From contig JANWJS010000033.1 in NCBI GenBank assembly GCA_025451845.1, positions 124,001 through 188,000 of the forward strand: a stretch of DNA of 64,000 nucleotides. Direction: 5' to 3'. Shown here one piece after another: positions 38,289 to 47,654 of the stretch. The position numbers and the translations under genes are program-made. Origin of the DNA: Steroidobacteraceae bacterium (GTDB lineage Bacteria; Pseudomonadota; Gammaproteobacteria; Steroidobacterales; Steroidobacteraceae). Below the pieces are notes generated by a model. That model did no database searches, was not told the origin of the DNA, and saw only the letters and a program-made list of their open reading frames with translations. The number at the start of each line of letters is the position of its first letter. Within the stretch, counting starts at the first letter, position 1.

Positions 38289-39452
38289 GTGAACGCGAAC
38301 ACGAGCCTCGCCGGCCTCGCAGTCGGCTACGACATCCCCGCTTTGCCCGGCATGGGCGAGGCGGACATCCAGACGCCCTGTCTGATCCTCGATCTGGACG
38401 CGCTGGAGCGTAACATCAGGAAGATGGGTGAGTACGCGAGGGCGCACGGCATGCGCCACCGCAGTCACGGGAAGATGCACAAGTCGATCGACGTGCAGAA
38501 GCTGCAGGAAACGTTGGGTGGCGCAGTGGGCGTTTGCTGTCAGAAAGTTTCCGAGGCCGAGGCCTTCGCGCGCGGTGGCATCCAGGATATCCTCGTGTCC
38601 AACGAAGTGCGCGATCGGGTCAAGATCGACCGCCTCGCGCATCTTCCGAAGTATGGCGCACGCATCAGCGTCTGCGTCGATGAGCTGGCGAACGTGGTGG
38701 AGCTTTCGGCTGCCGCGCAACGGCGCGACACGACGCTGGAGTGCCTCGTCGAAATCGACTGCGGCGGTGGCCGCTGCGGCGTCAAGAGTGCCAGCGCCGC
38801 AATCGAGATTGCGAAAGCCATCGGTGTAGCGCCGGCGCTGAAATTCGGCGGCATCCAGGCTTATCAAGGCACCCTGCAGCACCTGGAGAGCTACGAGGAT
38901 CGCAAGGCCAGGTTCGACGACGCCCTGGGCCCGGTCAAGGCGGTCCTCGAGGCTCTGCGAGCGGTTGGGCTGAGACCGGAGCTCGTCTCGGGAGGCGGGA
39001 CGGGCTCCTATTATTTCGAGTCGACCTCGGGCGTCTACAACGAGCTGCAATGCGGCAGTTATGCGTTCATGGATGCAGACTACGGGCGCGTCAGGGACAA
39101 GGATGGGAACCGCATCGACCATGGCGAATGGGAGAACGCTCTCTTCATCCTGACCTCAGTGATGAGCCATACCAAGCCCGATCAGGCGGTCTGCGACGCA
39201 GGACTGAAGGCGCAGTCGCTCGATAGCGGCCTGCCCGTCATCCATGGCCGCAACGACGTGAAATACATCAGCGCCTCGGATGAACACGGCGTGATCGAGG
39301 ACAAGCGCGGCGTTCTGCGCATCAATGAAAGGCTGAAGCTCGTTCCGGGGCATTGCGACCCGACCTGCAATCTTCACGATTGGTACGTCGGTGTGCGCAA
39401 CGGCAAAGTCGAGGTGGTCTGGCCTGTGTCCGCGCGCGGCAAATCCTATTGA
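38289..39452 (+). CDS. D-threonine aldolase / D-serine dehydratase (DSD1) family PLP enzyme
   Basis: Fold-type III PLP enzyme of 387 residues. N-terminal IQTPCLILDLDALERNI, PLP-lysine segment RSHGKMHKSIDVQKLQ, GGGTGSYYFESTSGVYNELQCGSY, and C-terminal metal site GHCDPTCNLHDWYVG. The family covers D-threonine aldolase, D-serine dehydratase and 3-hydroxy-D-aspartate enzymes, which sequence alone does not separate. All act on D-amino acids, fitting the rest of the operon. GTG start at 38289. It is the last gene of the seven-gene run and lacks a signal peptide, so it is cytoplasmic. Confidence 0.85.
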   Translation: MNANTSLAGLAVGYDIPALPGMGEADIQTPCLILDLDALERNIRKMGEYARAHGMRHRSHGKMHKSIDVQKLQETLGGAVGVCCQKVSEAEAFARGGIQDILVSNEVRDRVKIDRLAHLPKYGARISVCVDELANVVELSAAAQRRDTTLECLVEIDCGGGRCGVKSASAAIEIAKAIGVAPALKFGGIQAYQGTLQHLESYEDRKARFDDALGPVKAVLEALRAVGLRPELVSGGGTGSYYFESTSGVYNELQCGSYAFMDADYGRVRDKDGNRIDHGEWENALFILTSVMSHTKPDQAVCDAGLKAQSLDSGLPVIHGRNDVKYISASDEHGVIEDKRGVLRINERLKLVPGHCDPTCNLHDWYVGVRNGKVEVVWPVSARGKSY

Positions 39453-39803
39453 TGCTGGCCGCGGCCGCAAAGGAAAACGGAGGTCCAGGGAGGACGCTCG
39501 ACCTCAGGGCGGGAGCGGGCTGGAAGAGCGGCAAGCGAGGCCGACTCCACGTGCCCGGCACCATTGGGGAGGTGGCAGAGCGCGCTAGGCAGGCGGGGTG
39601 GCCCCTTTCCCTGCGGCCGCGAACCATGGGCGACGATTGCCGGCATCGGAGGGTGCTCATCCGGATACCAGTCCGGAGGGTTGAGAGCATCCTGAAGCAG
39701 AAGTGCTGCACACGCCAGTGGGCGCGCGCGCGACGTGCGCGCGCCGACTTCATCGAGACGGCGCCCCATGCTCTCATCGTAGATGGGGTCGCTCACGACA
39801 GCC
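39453..39803. other. 351 bp without a recognisable gene
   Basis: Between the convergent DSD1-family and beta-propeller genes. Several open frames cross it but none has protein-like composition. A GC-rich hairpin (GGCGCGCGC/GCGCGCGCC) lies near 39720-39745 without a T run; it might end transcription in a rho-dependent way. Could also be gene remnants. Confidence 0.4.
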
Positions 39804-41033
39804 TCAGGGATTGCTGAAAACAGCACCATGCGGAATGGCACTTCCGTGCCACCCATCCGGCCACGCGCGCGTGAGGTCGATGATTGACGGATCGAGTGTC
39901 AGCTTGCCGGAGCGGCGATTGATCGTCGCGAACCGGGCCCTGGTCGCGAGCGCGCCGCGGCCGGTGATGACCAGCCGATCTCCGCCCGGCTCGAGCGCCA
40001 GCCAATGAGGATATTCATCCGGCGGCAGCAGGATGCGGCTGACTTCGCGCGGATGCTCCGGATCGCGCAGGTCGAGACTGACGATGGCATGTCCGCTCTG
40101 CATCGCTTGCACCAGATAGTCACCGGCAATCACCGGCACTTCGCACGTGCGGTAGCCGAAGTCGTAGACATGTTGCAGCTTCGGTTTGCCGCCCGCCAGA
40201 TCCAGAACGAGGAAGAGACCGCAGTTGAATGTCGGAACTACGACCGTCTTGCGGTCTGACAGCATCCGAGGTTCCGATGAATCGGCCGCCGTGTCGTAAT
40301 ACCAATCGGGTTGTGGCGGCAACTGCACGGTCCTGAGCAGCTTCAGATCGGAGAGCCGCCAGATCTGGACCCCATGGCTGACCTGCGCTCCCATCATATC
40401 CGCGCTGCCGGTGACGACGCGATTGAGCTTCTCAACGACAGCCAGGCTGTAGGGGCGAATGTCGGGATGTCCGGATACGGCCGCCGATGCGGTCCGCACC
40501 ACCTGGCCGTGTGAATCGAACTCCACCAGCCCGCCCGCTGCATGGTTGAATCCACCGGAATACTGAAATGTCGCTAGCGTATTGCCGTTGGACAGATAGG
40601 AAAAGGAGTGCGGGTAGCCGTAGGCGCCGACGCTGCCAAACTTGCGCACGAGCCGCGGCTGCCGGGGATTACGGAGGTCGAATACGTACGTGCGGTTCGC
40701 GATCCAGTCGTTCGCATACAGGAGGTCGTTGGCAGGCTCCTCGTAATTCGTGTGATGCGCCATCGCCGCGTTTCCCACCGGCAGCATCGCGATGAGCTTG
40801 CCAAACGACCGGCCCGGCCGGACGTCGAACACGGCGAGGAAGTCCTTACCCAATCCCTGCGTGCTGCGCCGCGCGGCCAGATCGGGCAACATGAGCGCCT
40901 GCGTGGAAGCTTGAGGATGCTTGGCTTCCATCGCCCACACGAAAAGATACTGGCTGGGAATTGCCGCGGCCGACGCGATCAGCGGCAAAGTCAGCAGCAG
41001 AACCAGCATGCAGCGGGCGATTGGTTTTCTCAT
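39804..41033 (-). CDS. secreted beta-propeller protein (selenium-binding-protein/LVIVD-like)
   Basis: Protein of 409 residues with signal peptide (MLVLLLTLPLIASAAA). The rest is made of repeating propeller blades of the form VFDLRNPRQPRLVRKF and VSLDLRDPEHPREVSRI, each about 45-60 residues. Scattered His-rich motifs (AHHTNYEE, YGYPHSFSYLSNG) resemble the metal sites of SBP56/methanethiol-oxidase-type propellers. I cannot assign a reaction. It converges with the D-amino-acid operon and is not part of it by strand. Confidence 0.7.
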   Translation of the reverse strand: MRKPIARCMLVLLLTLPLIASAAAIPSQYLFVWAMEAKHPQASTQALMLPDLAARRSTQGLGKDFLAVFDVRPGRSFGKLIAMLPVGNAAMAHHTNYEEPANDLLYANDWIANRTYVFDLRNPRQPRLVRKFGSVGAYGYPHSFSYLSNGNTLATFQYSGGFNHAAGGLVEFDSHGQVVRTASAAVSGHPDIRPYSLAVVEKLNRVVTGSADMMGAQVSHGVQIWRLSDLKLLRTVQLPPQPDWYYDTAADSSEPRMLSDRKTVVVPTFNCGLFLVLDLAGGKPKLQHVYDFGYRTCEVPVIAGDYLVQAMQSGHAIVSLDLRDPEHPREVSRILLPPDEYPHWLALEPGGDRLVITGRGALATRARFATINRRSGKLTLDPSIIDLTRAWPDGWHGSAIPHGAVFSNP

Positions 41034-41361
41034 CGCACGACCTCGCGCGGGATTGTACCCACTACCATCCAGGAGCAGAACGCACTGAGACCGCCACGGT
41101 GGATGCCTTTCTTTTGTGTTATTCAGGCCAATCCATACTGCCGGTTACATCCGTCGGGACGGCACGCGCAGGCCCGCCCCACCGGAACCGCGCCGCGAAC
41201 GTTACGCCGCGCCACCGCCGCACCCCATATACCACTGGGTGGTCATTACGGCAACACCTTGCCACCCTGCACGCGCCGCGCGAGTCGCGCGGGCCTCCGG
41301 GGCGACGTAAGATACCGCCCCTTCGGAAGGGGCCGCGCCGCGAAATGCGAGGGGTGAGAAG
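41034..41361. other. 328-bp intergenic region with a hairpin
   Basis: Separates the divergent propeller and hydrolase genes. It contains a hairpin GCCCCTT-CGG-AAGGGGC at 41317-41333 just upstream of the hydrolase ribosome-binding site (GAGGGGTGAGAAGG at 41349-41362). No gene is convincing. The hairpin could influence translation of the hydrolase; nothing else stands out. Confidence 0.4.
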
Positions 41362-42957
41362 GTGGCTTTGAAAGGTCGAACGATCCTGCGCCTCGTCATC
41401 CTGACGTTCGGGGTGGCTTTGCTGTTCTGGCGGCACATCGGCGGCCAACACATGGGATCTGCAAGCGGGGAACACGCAGTGTCCGGCGTGATCCGGGCCA
41501 CCGCATCATCGGCTCATCCGACGAAGCCACCTCCGCTGCGTCACTGGCAACTCGGCTCATTGGACCTCACCTCATGTGAGCTCCCCCATCTCAACAGCGG
41601 CGCGACGACAGCGGCGTGGTGCACTGCCTTCGACGTCGCCGAAGACCCCGCCCGGCCGCAAGGCCGCCACATCGCCCTGCACGTAGCCGTGATTCGCAGC
41701 GATGCAGCCAAGCCCGACGCCGACGTCGTGGTCATGCTCGCAGGGGGCCCCGGCGAGGCGGCCACCAAGGACTTCGCGGACACAGCTCCCTACTCGGGCA
41801 TACTCAAGCATCACAACGTGCTGCTCCTCGATCAGCGCGGCACGGGCGGCTCCAATCCGTTGAGCTGCGAGGAAACCGCCAAAACCCAGCGGGCGCAGGC
41901 GCCCGGCACGGCCATGTTCGATCCGGACGCAATCGGCAAGACGGTCGCCAGTTGTCTCGCCGAGGTACGGCAGAAAGCCGATCCCCGCTATTACACTACG
42001 ACCATCGCCGTCGATGACCTCGAGAAAGTGCGCCTGTCGCTGGGCTCGCCGCGCTTCGACTTGATCGGCGTGTCTTACGGCACTCGCGTTGCACAGCAAT
42101 ATCTGATGCGCCATCCGGACGCCGTACGAAGTGTCGTGCTCGATTCGCCCGCGCCCAATCAGCAGATGCTCGGCGAGGAGTTCGCCGCGAACCTGGAATC
42201 GGCCCTGAAGCGCGATTTCGCCGACTGCATCGCCGCGCCGGCATGCAAGCAGGCCTACGGGGATCCGCTGCGTACGCTCTACAAGCTTCGCGATGCGCTG
42301 CGTGCGGATCCGCACCAGGTCACGTTTCGAGACCCACGCAGTTTCCAGCCGGTCTCGCGCATGCTGACACCTTACTCGCTGGCCTCGGTCGTGCGAATCT
42401 TCGCCTACGAGCCCGAGACCGCCGCCGTGCTTCCTTTATCGATCAATGCCGCCGCGAATGGCGACGTAGCGCCGTTGCTGGGTCAAGAGCGCCTTCTGGA
42501 CGCCGACCTCGCCGGCGACCTGAATAGCGGCATGTCGATGAGCGTGATCTGCAGTGAGGACGCCGACCAGCTGCAGGATCGGCCGCAGGACGCGGATACG
42601 ATACTCGGCAATCGCCTCATCGACAGCCTCAAGGCGCAGTGCGCGGTGTGGCCGCACGGCGCAATGCCCAGTGACTTCCATGCCCCGCTCCGAAGCGACA
42701 GGCCCGTCCTGATTTTGTCGGGATCGCGTGACCCGGTGACGCCACCGAAGTACGGCGACGAGATCATGCAGGGGCTCAGCGACGCGCGGCACCTGGTGCT
42801 CAAGGGTCAGGGTCATGCTGTCCTCGTCCGCGGGTGTATGCCGAAGCTCGTCGAGCGATTCATCGATCACCCCGATCCGAAGAAGCTCGATGCCAGATGT
42901 CTCGACCGCCTCGGGCCGACGCCGGAGTTCGTCGATTTCAACGGAGCCACCCCATGA
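41362..42957 (+). CDS. membrane-anchored alpha/beta hydrolase (TAP/proline-iminopeptidase-like)
   Basis: Protein of 531 residues with one N-terminal membrane anchor (RLVILTFGVALLFWRHIGG), so exported or tethered in the periplasm. Hydrolase fold: oxyanion region MLAGGPGEAAT, LLLDQRGTGGS, nucleophile elbow GVSYGTRVA, acid SGSRDPVTPP and His in GQGHAV. This is the arrangement of secreted tripeptidyl aminopeptidases. GTG start at 41362. Its stop overlaps the ABC ATPase start (ATGA), so the enzyme is made together with an ABC exporter. Confidence 0.87.
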   Translation: MALKGRTILRLVILTFGVALLFWRHIGGQHMGSASGEHAVSGVIRATASSAHPTKPPPLRHWQLGSLDLTSCELPHLNSGATTAAWCTAFDVAEDPARPQGRHIALHVAVIRSDAAKPDADVVVMLAGGPGEAATKDFADTAPYSGILKHHNVLLLDQRGTGGSNPLSCEETAKTQRAQAPGTAMFDPDAIGKTVASCLAEVRQKADPRYYTTTIAVDDLEKVRLSLGSPRFDLIGVSYGTRVAQQYLMRHPDAVRSVVLDSPAPNQQMLGEEFAANLESALKRDFADCIAAPACKQAYGDPLRTLYKLRDALRADPHQVTFRDPRSFQPVSRMLTPYSLASVVRIFAYEPETAAVLPLSINAAANGDVAPLLGQERLLDADLAGDLNSGMSMSVICSEDADQLQDRPQDADTILGNRLIDSLKAQCAVWPHGAMPSDFHAPLRSDRPVLILSGSRDPVTPPKYGDEIMQGLSDARHLVLKGQGHAVLVRGCMPKLVERFIDHPDPKKLDARCLDRLGPTPEFVDFNGATP

Positions 42958-43688
42958 TCCAGGTGGAGAATCTGCACAAATCATTCGGCGAGATCCGAGC
43001 CGTCGCGGGTGTCAGCTTCTCGGCGCGCGATGGCGAGATCACGGGCCTGCTCGGACCCAACGGCGCCGGCAAGACGACGACCTTGCGTATGCTCTATACG
43101 CTGATGCGACCGGACACTGGCCGCGTGCTCGTCGACGGCATCGATGCCAGCGTCGATTCACTTGCAGTGCGAAAACGGCTCGGTGTGCTGCCGGATGCGC
43201 GGGGGCTGTACAAGCATCTTACGGCGCGCGAAAACATCGACTACTTCGCCCGCCTGCAAGGGGTGCCGGCCGATGAGGCGGAGCGGCGCCGTGAGGCACT
43301 GGTCCGGGTGCTCGAGATGGGTGCCTTCGCCAACCGACGCGCAGAGGGCTTCTCGCAAGGACAGCGGGTGAAGACGGCAATTGCGCGCGCACTGATACAC
43401 GATCCGAAGAACGTGCTCCTCGATGAGCCGACCAATGGCCTCGATGTGATGGCCACGCGGCGCATGCGCCAGTTCATGCGCGACTTGCGCGGCGAGGGCC
43501 GCTGCGTGGTGTTCTCGAGTCACATCATGCAGGAAGTCGCGCAGCTGTGCGATCGCATCGTCGTGATCGCAGGAGGCCGGGTCATCGCCGACGAGTCACC
43601 GGAAGCGCTGCGCCAGCAGACCGGCGAATCCAACCTCGAGGAGGCCTTCGTGAAGATCATCGGCAGCGGCGAGGGCCTGGCGGCATGA
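42954..43688 (+). CDS. ABC transporter ATPase, NatA-like
   Basis: Protein of 244 residues: Walker A GPNGAGKTTTLRM, Q-loop-less DARGLYKHLTARENIDYF segment, signature FSQGQRVKTAIARAL (SQGQ in place of the usual SGGQ), Walker B NVLLDEPTNGLD and the switch His in VFSSHIM. It resembles NatA of Na+-exporting NatAB systems. Coupled to both neighbours by ATGA overlaps. The exported substrate is unknown. Confidence 0.9.
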   Translation: MIQVENLHKSFGEIRAVAGVSFSARDGEITGLLGPNGAGKTTTLRMLYTLMRPDTGRVLVDGIDASVDSLAVRKRLGVLPDARGLYKHLTARENIDYFARLQGVPADEAERRREALVRVLEMGAFANRRAEGFSQGQRVKTAIARALIHDPKNVLLDEPTNGLDVMATRRMRQFMRDLRGEGRCVVFSSHIMQEVAQLCDRIVVIAGGRVIADESPEALRQQTGESNLEEAFVKIIGSGEGLAA

Positions 43689-44860
43689 ACAGCTCCTTCG
43701 TCGTCTTTCGCAAGGAAGTGCGTGAGAACCTGCGTGACAAGCGCACGCTGATCAATGGCTTGTTCACGGGCCCACTGATCGGCCCGCTGATATTCGTCAT
43801 GATCATCAACGTGATGATTTCGCGCCAGCTCAATCAGGCGGAGTCCCCTCTCGAGCTGCCGGTCATCGGTGCCCGCTACGCACCGAACCTCATCGAGGCG
43901 CTGCACCAGGAGGGATTCGATCCGCGGCCGCCGGTCGCTGATCCGATTGCGGCCGTGCGCGACCGCGATGTGGCCGCCGTGCTGAGCATCCCTGCCAATT
44001 TCGGCAAGGCCTGGGACAAGGGCGACCCGGCGCAGGTCGAGATCTACTACGACTCCTCGCGGCGCGATACGGAACAGGCCGTGAGCCGGCTGAAAGACAT
44101 GCTCGACAGGTATTCGCGGCTCAACGGAGCCCTGCGTCTGGTCGCACGAGGCCTCTCCCCTGCGTTGATCCGCCCGGTCGTCGTGGACGAACGCGACCAG
44201 TCGACGCCGCAGTCGCGGGCCGGCGCGCTATTTTCCATCCTGCCCTATTTTTTCGTGCTGACCGTGTTCATGGGGGGTATGTACCTGGCCATCGACCTGA
44301 CGGCCGGGGAGCGTGAGCGGCAGTCGCTGGAGCCGCTGTTCATCAATCCGGTGGCACGCTGGCGCATCTTGCTCGGCAAGATAGGGGCGATCTGCCTGTT
44401 CTCCGTGGCGAGCCTGCTGATCTGCGCGGCGGCGTTCATCGTGGCCGGGCACCTCATTCCCACGGAGAAACTCGGCATGGAGCTCGGCCTCGGGCCGGTC
44501 TTCGGCCTGGAGGTGCTGGTGCTCATGTTGCCGCTCGTTCTGCTCGTGGCCGCTCTGCAGACACTCGTCGCCGCTTTCTCCAAGAGCTACCGGGAAGCGC
44601 AGACGTATCTCGGCATTCTCATGCTCATACCGGTGCTGCCGTCGATCCTGCTCAGTGTGATGCCGGTGAAGACCGCGGGCTGGATGTATGCCGTGCCGCT
44701 GCTCAGTCAGCAGGTCGGCATCACCGAGCTGCTGCTCGGCGGATCGGTGACGGCGGCTCAGTTCGCCATGTGCCTGGTTTGCGGGTTCGCGGTCGCCGCG
44801 ATCATGCTGGCGGTCACCGCGCGGGTCTATGGCTCGGAGCGTCTGGCTATCTCCGCCTAA
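43685..44860 (+). CDS. ABC-2 type permease, NatB-like
   Basis: Protein of 391 residues: one N-terminal membrane helix (LIFVMIINVMISRQL), a large extracytoplasmic domain (about 45-170), then a cluster of five or six helices with the ABC-2 landmark GERERQSLEPLFINPVARWRILLGKI. This is the NatB/YhaP arrangement. It forms an export complex with the preceding ATPase. Its 3' end overlaps the convergent HipA-like gene by 14 bp. Confidence 0.9.
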   Translation: MNSSFVVFRKEVRENLRDKRTLINGLFTGPLIGPLIFVMIINVMISRQLNQAESPLELPVIGARYAPNLIEALHQEGFDPRPPVADPIAAVRDRDVAAVLSIPANFGKAWDKGDPAQVEIYYDSSRRDTEQAVSRLKDMLDRYSRLNGALRLVARGLSPALIRPVVVDERDQSTPQSRAGALFSILPYFFVLTVFMGGMYLAIDLTAGERERQSLEPLFINPVARWRILLGKIGAICLFSVASLLICAAAFIVAGHLIPTEKLGMELGLGPVFGLEVLVLMLPLVLLVAALQTLVAAFSKSYREAQTYLGILMLIPVLPSILLSVMPVKTAGWMYAVPLLSQQVGITELLLGGSVTAAQFAMCLVCGFAVAAIMLAVTARVYGSERLAISA

Positions 44861-45833
44861 GCCGCCGGCCGGTGTGCCCGGTAGGCGAAGCTGGGCCAGG
44901 GTCGGCGGTACCCGTCAAAAGCCCGGCAGTCTTGCGAACCGCGTTCATATTGTCGGCGCAGACCGCGCGGAAGCCCGCGCTGATGCGGGCATCATCGGCG
45001 GCCCGGGACCAGAATTGCCCGGCAGCGGCCGCGGCCACTCGCCAGTCGTCACGCTCGGCAGGCAGAGGTAACCGCGGGACGAAATTCGCCTGCGGAAGCT
45101 CAACACCTCGCTGCGGGGCATATAGCATCGGTAACACGTCGTATGCGGGGGCGAGGGCGAGTGGGGCCCCCGTGGCGGATATTCGCGGCGTGAACGACAG
45201 ATTGCCGTCATGCATGTCAGTATTGGCGATCAGCTGACCGAAGTGCCACAACCGCGCGATGCCCTGAGCGGCGTCGCGATCGACGGGCCTGCGTTCTAGA
45301 AGCAGCGCGGCCGCTTCGGTCCAAGGCCGCCCCGCAAGACCAAACCATCCATAGTGGAGAGCGGCCCAGGAGCAAAGCGCCGACCGCCCGCGGTGCCCAT
45401 GGCGGTCGAAGCGGACCACTTCGAGGAAGGTACGGCTCCCTGCCTGCGAGATGCTCGTTTGCGCCGTGCTCGGTCCTAGCACGGATGCAAGGGTTTGCGC
45501 CGCAAGGTGCTCGCAGACGAGAAGATCTGACCAGCGTTGCGTGCCGGGTGAGTTGTCAGAGCCGGAGAACTTCACGAGCACGTGAGCAGGCCCGCCGTTC
45601 AGCGTACGTAGCGCGGTGAACTTTGGAAATTCGCCGGCCGCAGAAGAGCCGGCATCGCCGTCCTGCATTGCGCGCTGCGCCCGCTCGACATAGGCCGGCA
45701 GCGCGTCCGCCTCCCGCAAGCATGCGGGAAGTTGCTGCAGCTGATCCTGCCACAGCCGAAAGGCCCTCTCGCCGACGATGAAATTGCCGCTCTGGTCCGC
45801 TCCGAGGAGCGAGATCGCGTACCAGACATCCAC
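44847..45833 (-). pseudogene. HipA-family kinase (YjjJ-like), N-terminally truncated
   Basis: The open frame of 328 residues corresponds to the C-terminal three quarters of HipA/YjjJ-like Ser/Thr kinases: GEFPKFTAL (nucleotide loop), HVLVKFSG, FLEVVRFDRHG, LIANTDMHDGNLSF (catalytic Asp) and APAYDVLPMLYA (metal Asp). Similarity begins immediately at the GTG start (LLGADQSGNFIVG). The N-terminal subdomain of roughly 100 or more residues is missing, with an in-frame stop just upstream and the SDR gene ending 150 bp away. No HipB-like antitoxin is present. It could be a decayed gene or a short active kinase; catalytic residues are intact. Confidence 0.65.
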
Positions 45834-45982
45834 TCCGTGGCCCGTAGCGATTCAGTAAGGTTTTCACCGCGCCACCGCGAGGTGCGCCGAGGCAACGTTG
45901 CAGGGCGGCCCGTGCCCGACTTTGATCCGGGTAGCCATCCGCTCAGATCATGGCGGGCGAGGGCAAGGGAGCCGTGCGGCGC

Positions 45983-46765
45983 TCAGTCCCGCGTCTGCAG
46001 CCGCAAGCTCTCCCAGCTCCCATCGGCAATCCAGCCGCCATCGACCGGCAAGCTGACGCCGTTCACGAAGGCGCTACGCTCCCCGTCAGCGAGGAACCCG
46101 ATCGCCTCGGCGACCTCCTCTGGCCGGGCAAAGCGGGCCATCGGGACGCGATTGCCGATGTCGGCATCGGAGTACGCGCCGCTGCCCTGGTCCTTCGTAT
46201 TCATTTCAGTCTTGATCCAGCCTGGACAGACTGCGTTGACTCGCACGCCGCGTCCGCCCCACTCGGCCGCTAGCGTCCGGGTCAGCCCAATCAGGCCGTG
46301 TTTGGAGGCGTTGTAAGCGCTGCGATGACTGATGCCGGCGAGACCTGCGACCGAGGCGACGTTGACAATACTGCCGCTTCGGCGCGCAAGCATCTGCACA
46401 CCCAGCGCCCGCGACAGCAGGAACGGTCCGAGCAGATTCACATCGAGCACCCGCCGCCAGTCGGCTGCGGTCGTCAGCTCGGCCGGCCGGATCAGGCTGA
46501 TGCCGGCGTTGTTCACCAGAACGTCTGCCGCGCGTCCGTTGGCGGCCACCCAGGAGGCGACCGCTTCGGCGAAGGACTCCGAAGCAACGTCGCCGACCCG
46601 GGCATCCGCCGTCGCGCCATCGGCGCGCAATTCCGCGAGTGCCCGCGCGCAATCCTGCTGGTCGAGCAGCAGCAAGCGAAACCCTCGCCTGGCAAGCAAA
46701 GCGCTCGTGCGCAGGCCCAGGCCCTGCGCCGCACCGGTAACGACGGCGAGTTTCGATCGGGTCAT
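45983..46765 (-). CDS. short-chain dehydrogenase/reductase
   Basis: Classical SDR of 260 residues: cofactor motif VTGAAQGLGLRTS, NNAG structural motif, Ser in VNVASVAGL, catalytic YNASK, and PGWIKTEM. NAD(H) or NADP(H) dependent; the substrate is unknown. ATG at 46765 gives the standard N-terminus. The open frame continues 43 codons upstream without similarity. It is next to wrbA and trxA on the same strand, possibly a redox/stress group. Confidence 0.88.
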   Translation of the reverse strand: MTRSKLAVVTGAAQGLGLRTSALLARRGFRLLLLDQQDCARALAELRADGATADARVGDVASESFAEAVASWVAANGRAADVLVNNAGISLIRPAELTTAADWRRVLDVNLLGPFLLSRALGVQMLARRSGSIVNVASVAGLAGISHRSAYNASKHGLIGLTRTLAAEWGGRGVRVNAVCPGWIKTEMNTKDQGSGAYSDADIGNRVPMARFARPEEVAEAIGFLADGERSAFVNGVSLPVDGGWIADGSWESLRLQTRD

Positions 46766-46914
46766 GAGAGTGCTCCCTACTTGCATTCTTGTTGTTTTGC
46801 GCTCGACGGCGAATCCGTCGATGACGCCGCCCGCCAACGCAAGTCTAACAGCTTCCGGCTCCGAGGCGGCCCACTCGACGGGCGGCTCGGCCACGACCCG
46901 CCAATGGGTTCTCC

Positions 46915-47535
46915 TTAAGGTCGGGCGGCCGCGCCGCGTTCGAGACTGGCCGCGATCTCGGCAACATGCCGTCCCTGGAAGCGCGCTCCCTCGAGCTCGT
47001 TCTCGCTCGGCTGCCGCGACCCGTCAGCCTTTGCGAGCGTGGTAGCGCCATAGGGTGTGCCGCCCGTGATCTCGTCCATCCGCGTCAGGCCGGCGAAAGA
47101 GTATGGCAGCCCCACGATGATCATCCCCTGGTGCAGAAGCGTGGAGTGGAAGCTCGTGATGGTGGTTTCCTGCCCGCCGTGCTGGGTCCCCGTCGAGGCA
47201 AACACGCTGCCGACCTTGCCAACCAGCGCGCCCTTCACCCACAACCCGCCGGTCTGATCCAAAAAATTGCGCATCTGCGCCACCATGTTGCCGAACCGGG
47301 TGGGCGTCCCGAAGATGATCGCGTCGTAGCTGGCGAGCTCCTCGACGCTGGCGACCGGCGCCTTCTGGTCGAGCTTCATGCCGGCCTTGCGGGCAACCTC
47401 ATCGGAGACCAGCTCCGGCACTCGTTTTATAGCCACCTCCGTCCCCGACACGGAGCGGGCACCCTCCGCCACCGCCTGCGCCATACGCTCCACGTGTCCC
47501 CAGGCCGAGTAGTACAGGACGAGAACCTTTGCCAT
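46915..47535 (-). CDS. wrbA: NAD(P)H:quinone oxidoreductase, flavodoxin-like
   Basis: FMN flavoprotein of 206 residues with [21 protein letters not shown] (phosphate loop), [37 protein letters not shown] and GTPYGATT, all WrbA signatures. It reduces quinones by two electrons, avoiding semiquinone radicals. The divergent or nearby LysR gene (48105) and trxA suggest an oxidative-stress or electrophile-response context (inference). Confidence 0.95.
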   Translation of the reverse strand: MAKVLVLYYSAWGHVERMAQAVAEGARSVSGTEVAIKRVPELVSDEVARKAGMKLDQKAPVASVEELASYDAIIFGTPTRFGNMVAQMRNFLDQTGGLWVKGALVGKVGSVFASTGTQHGGQETTITSFHSTLLHQGMIIVGLPYSFAGLTRMDEITGGTPYGATTLAKADGSRQPSENELEGARFQGRHVAEIAASLERGAAARP

Positions 47536-47654
47536 GGCCGTGCCTCCGGAACCGGAATTGCCCGCCGTTCAACGGTGCGCGGCGTGATGGGTTCCCGCGT
47601 CGGGCATGATCAATTGGCGGCGCCCGCAGCGGCGCCGCCCCGCAACCCGGTCCC

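Noticed and set aside
37167-39122. Very long minus-strand open frame (651 codons) across the hydrolase and DSD1-family genes
   Set aside because: It is antisense to two genes with clear catalytic motifs and its translation is a His/Arg/Gly/Val-rich string without domain similarity. Long antisense frames are common in high-GC DNA.
39446-39856. Small genes in the 39.45-39.80 kb gap
   Set aside because: Open frames on both strands have no start signal, no domain and a composition like antisense translations.
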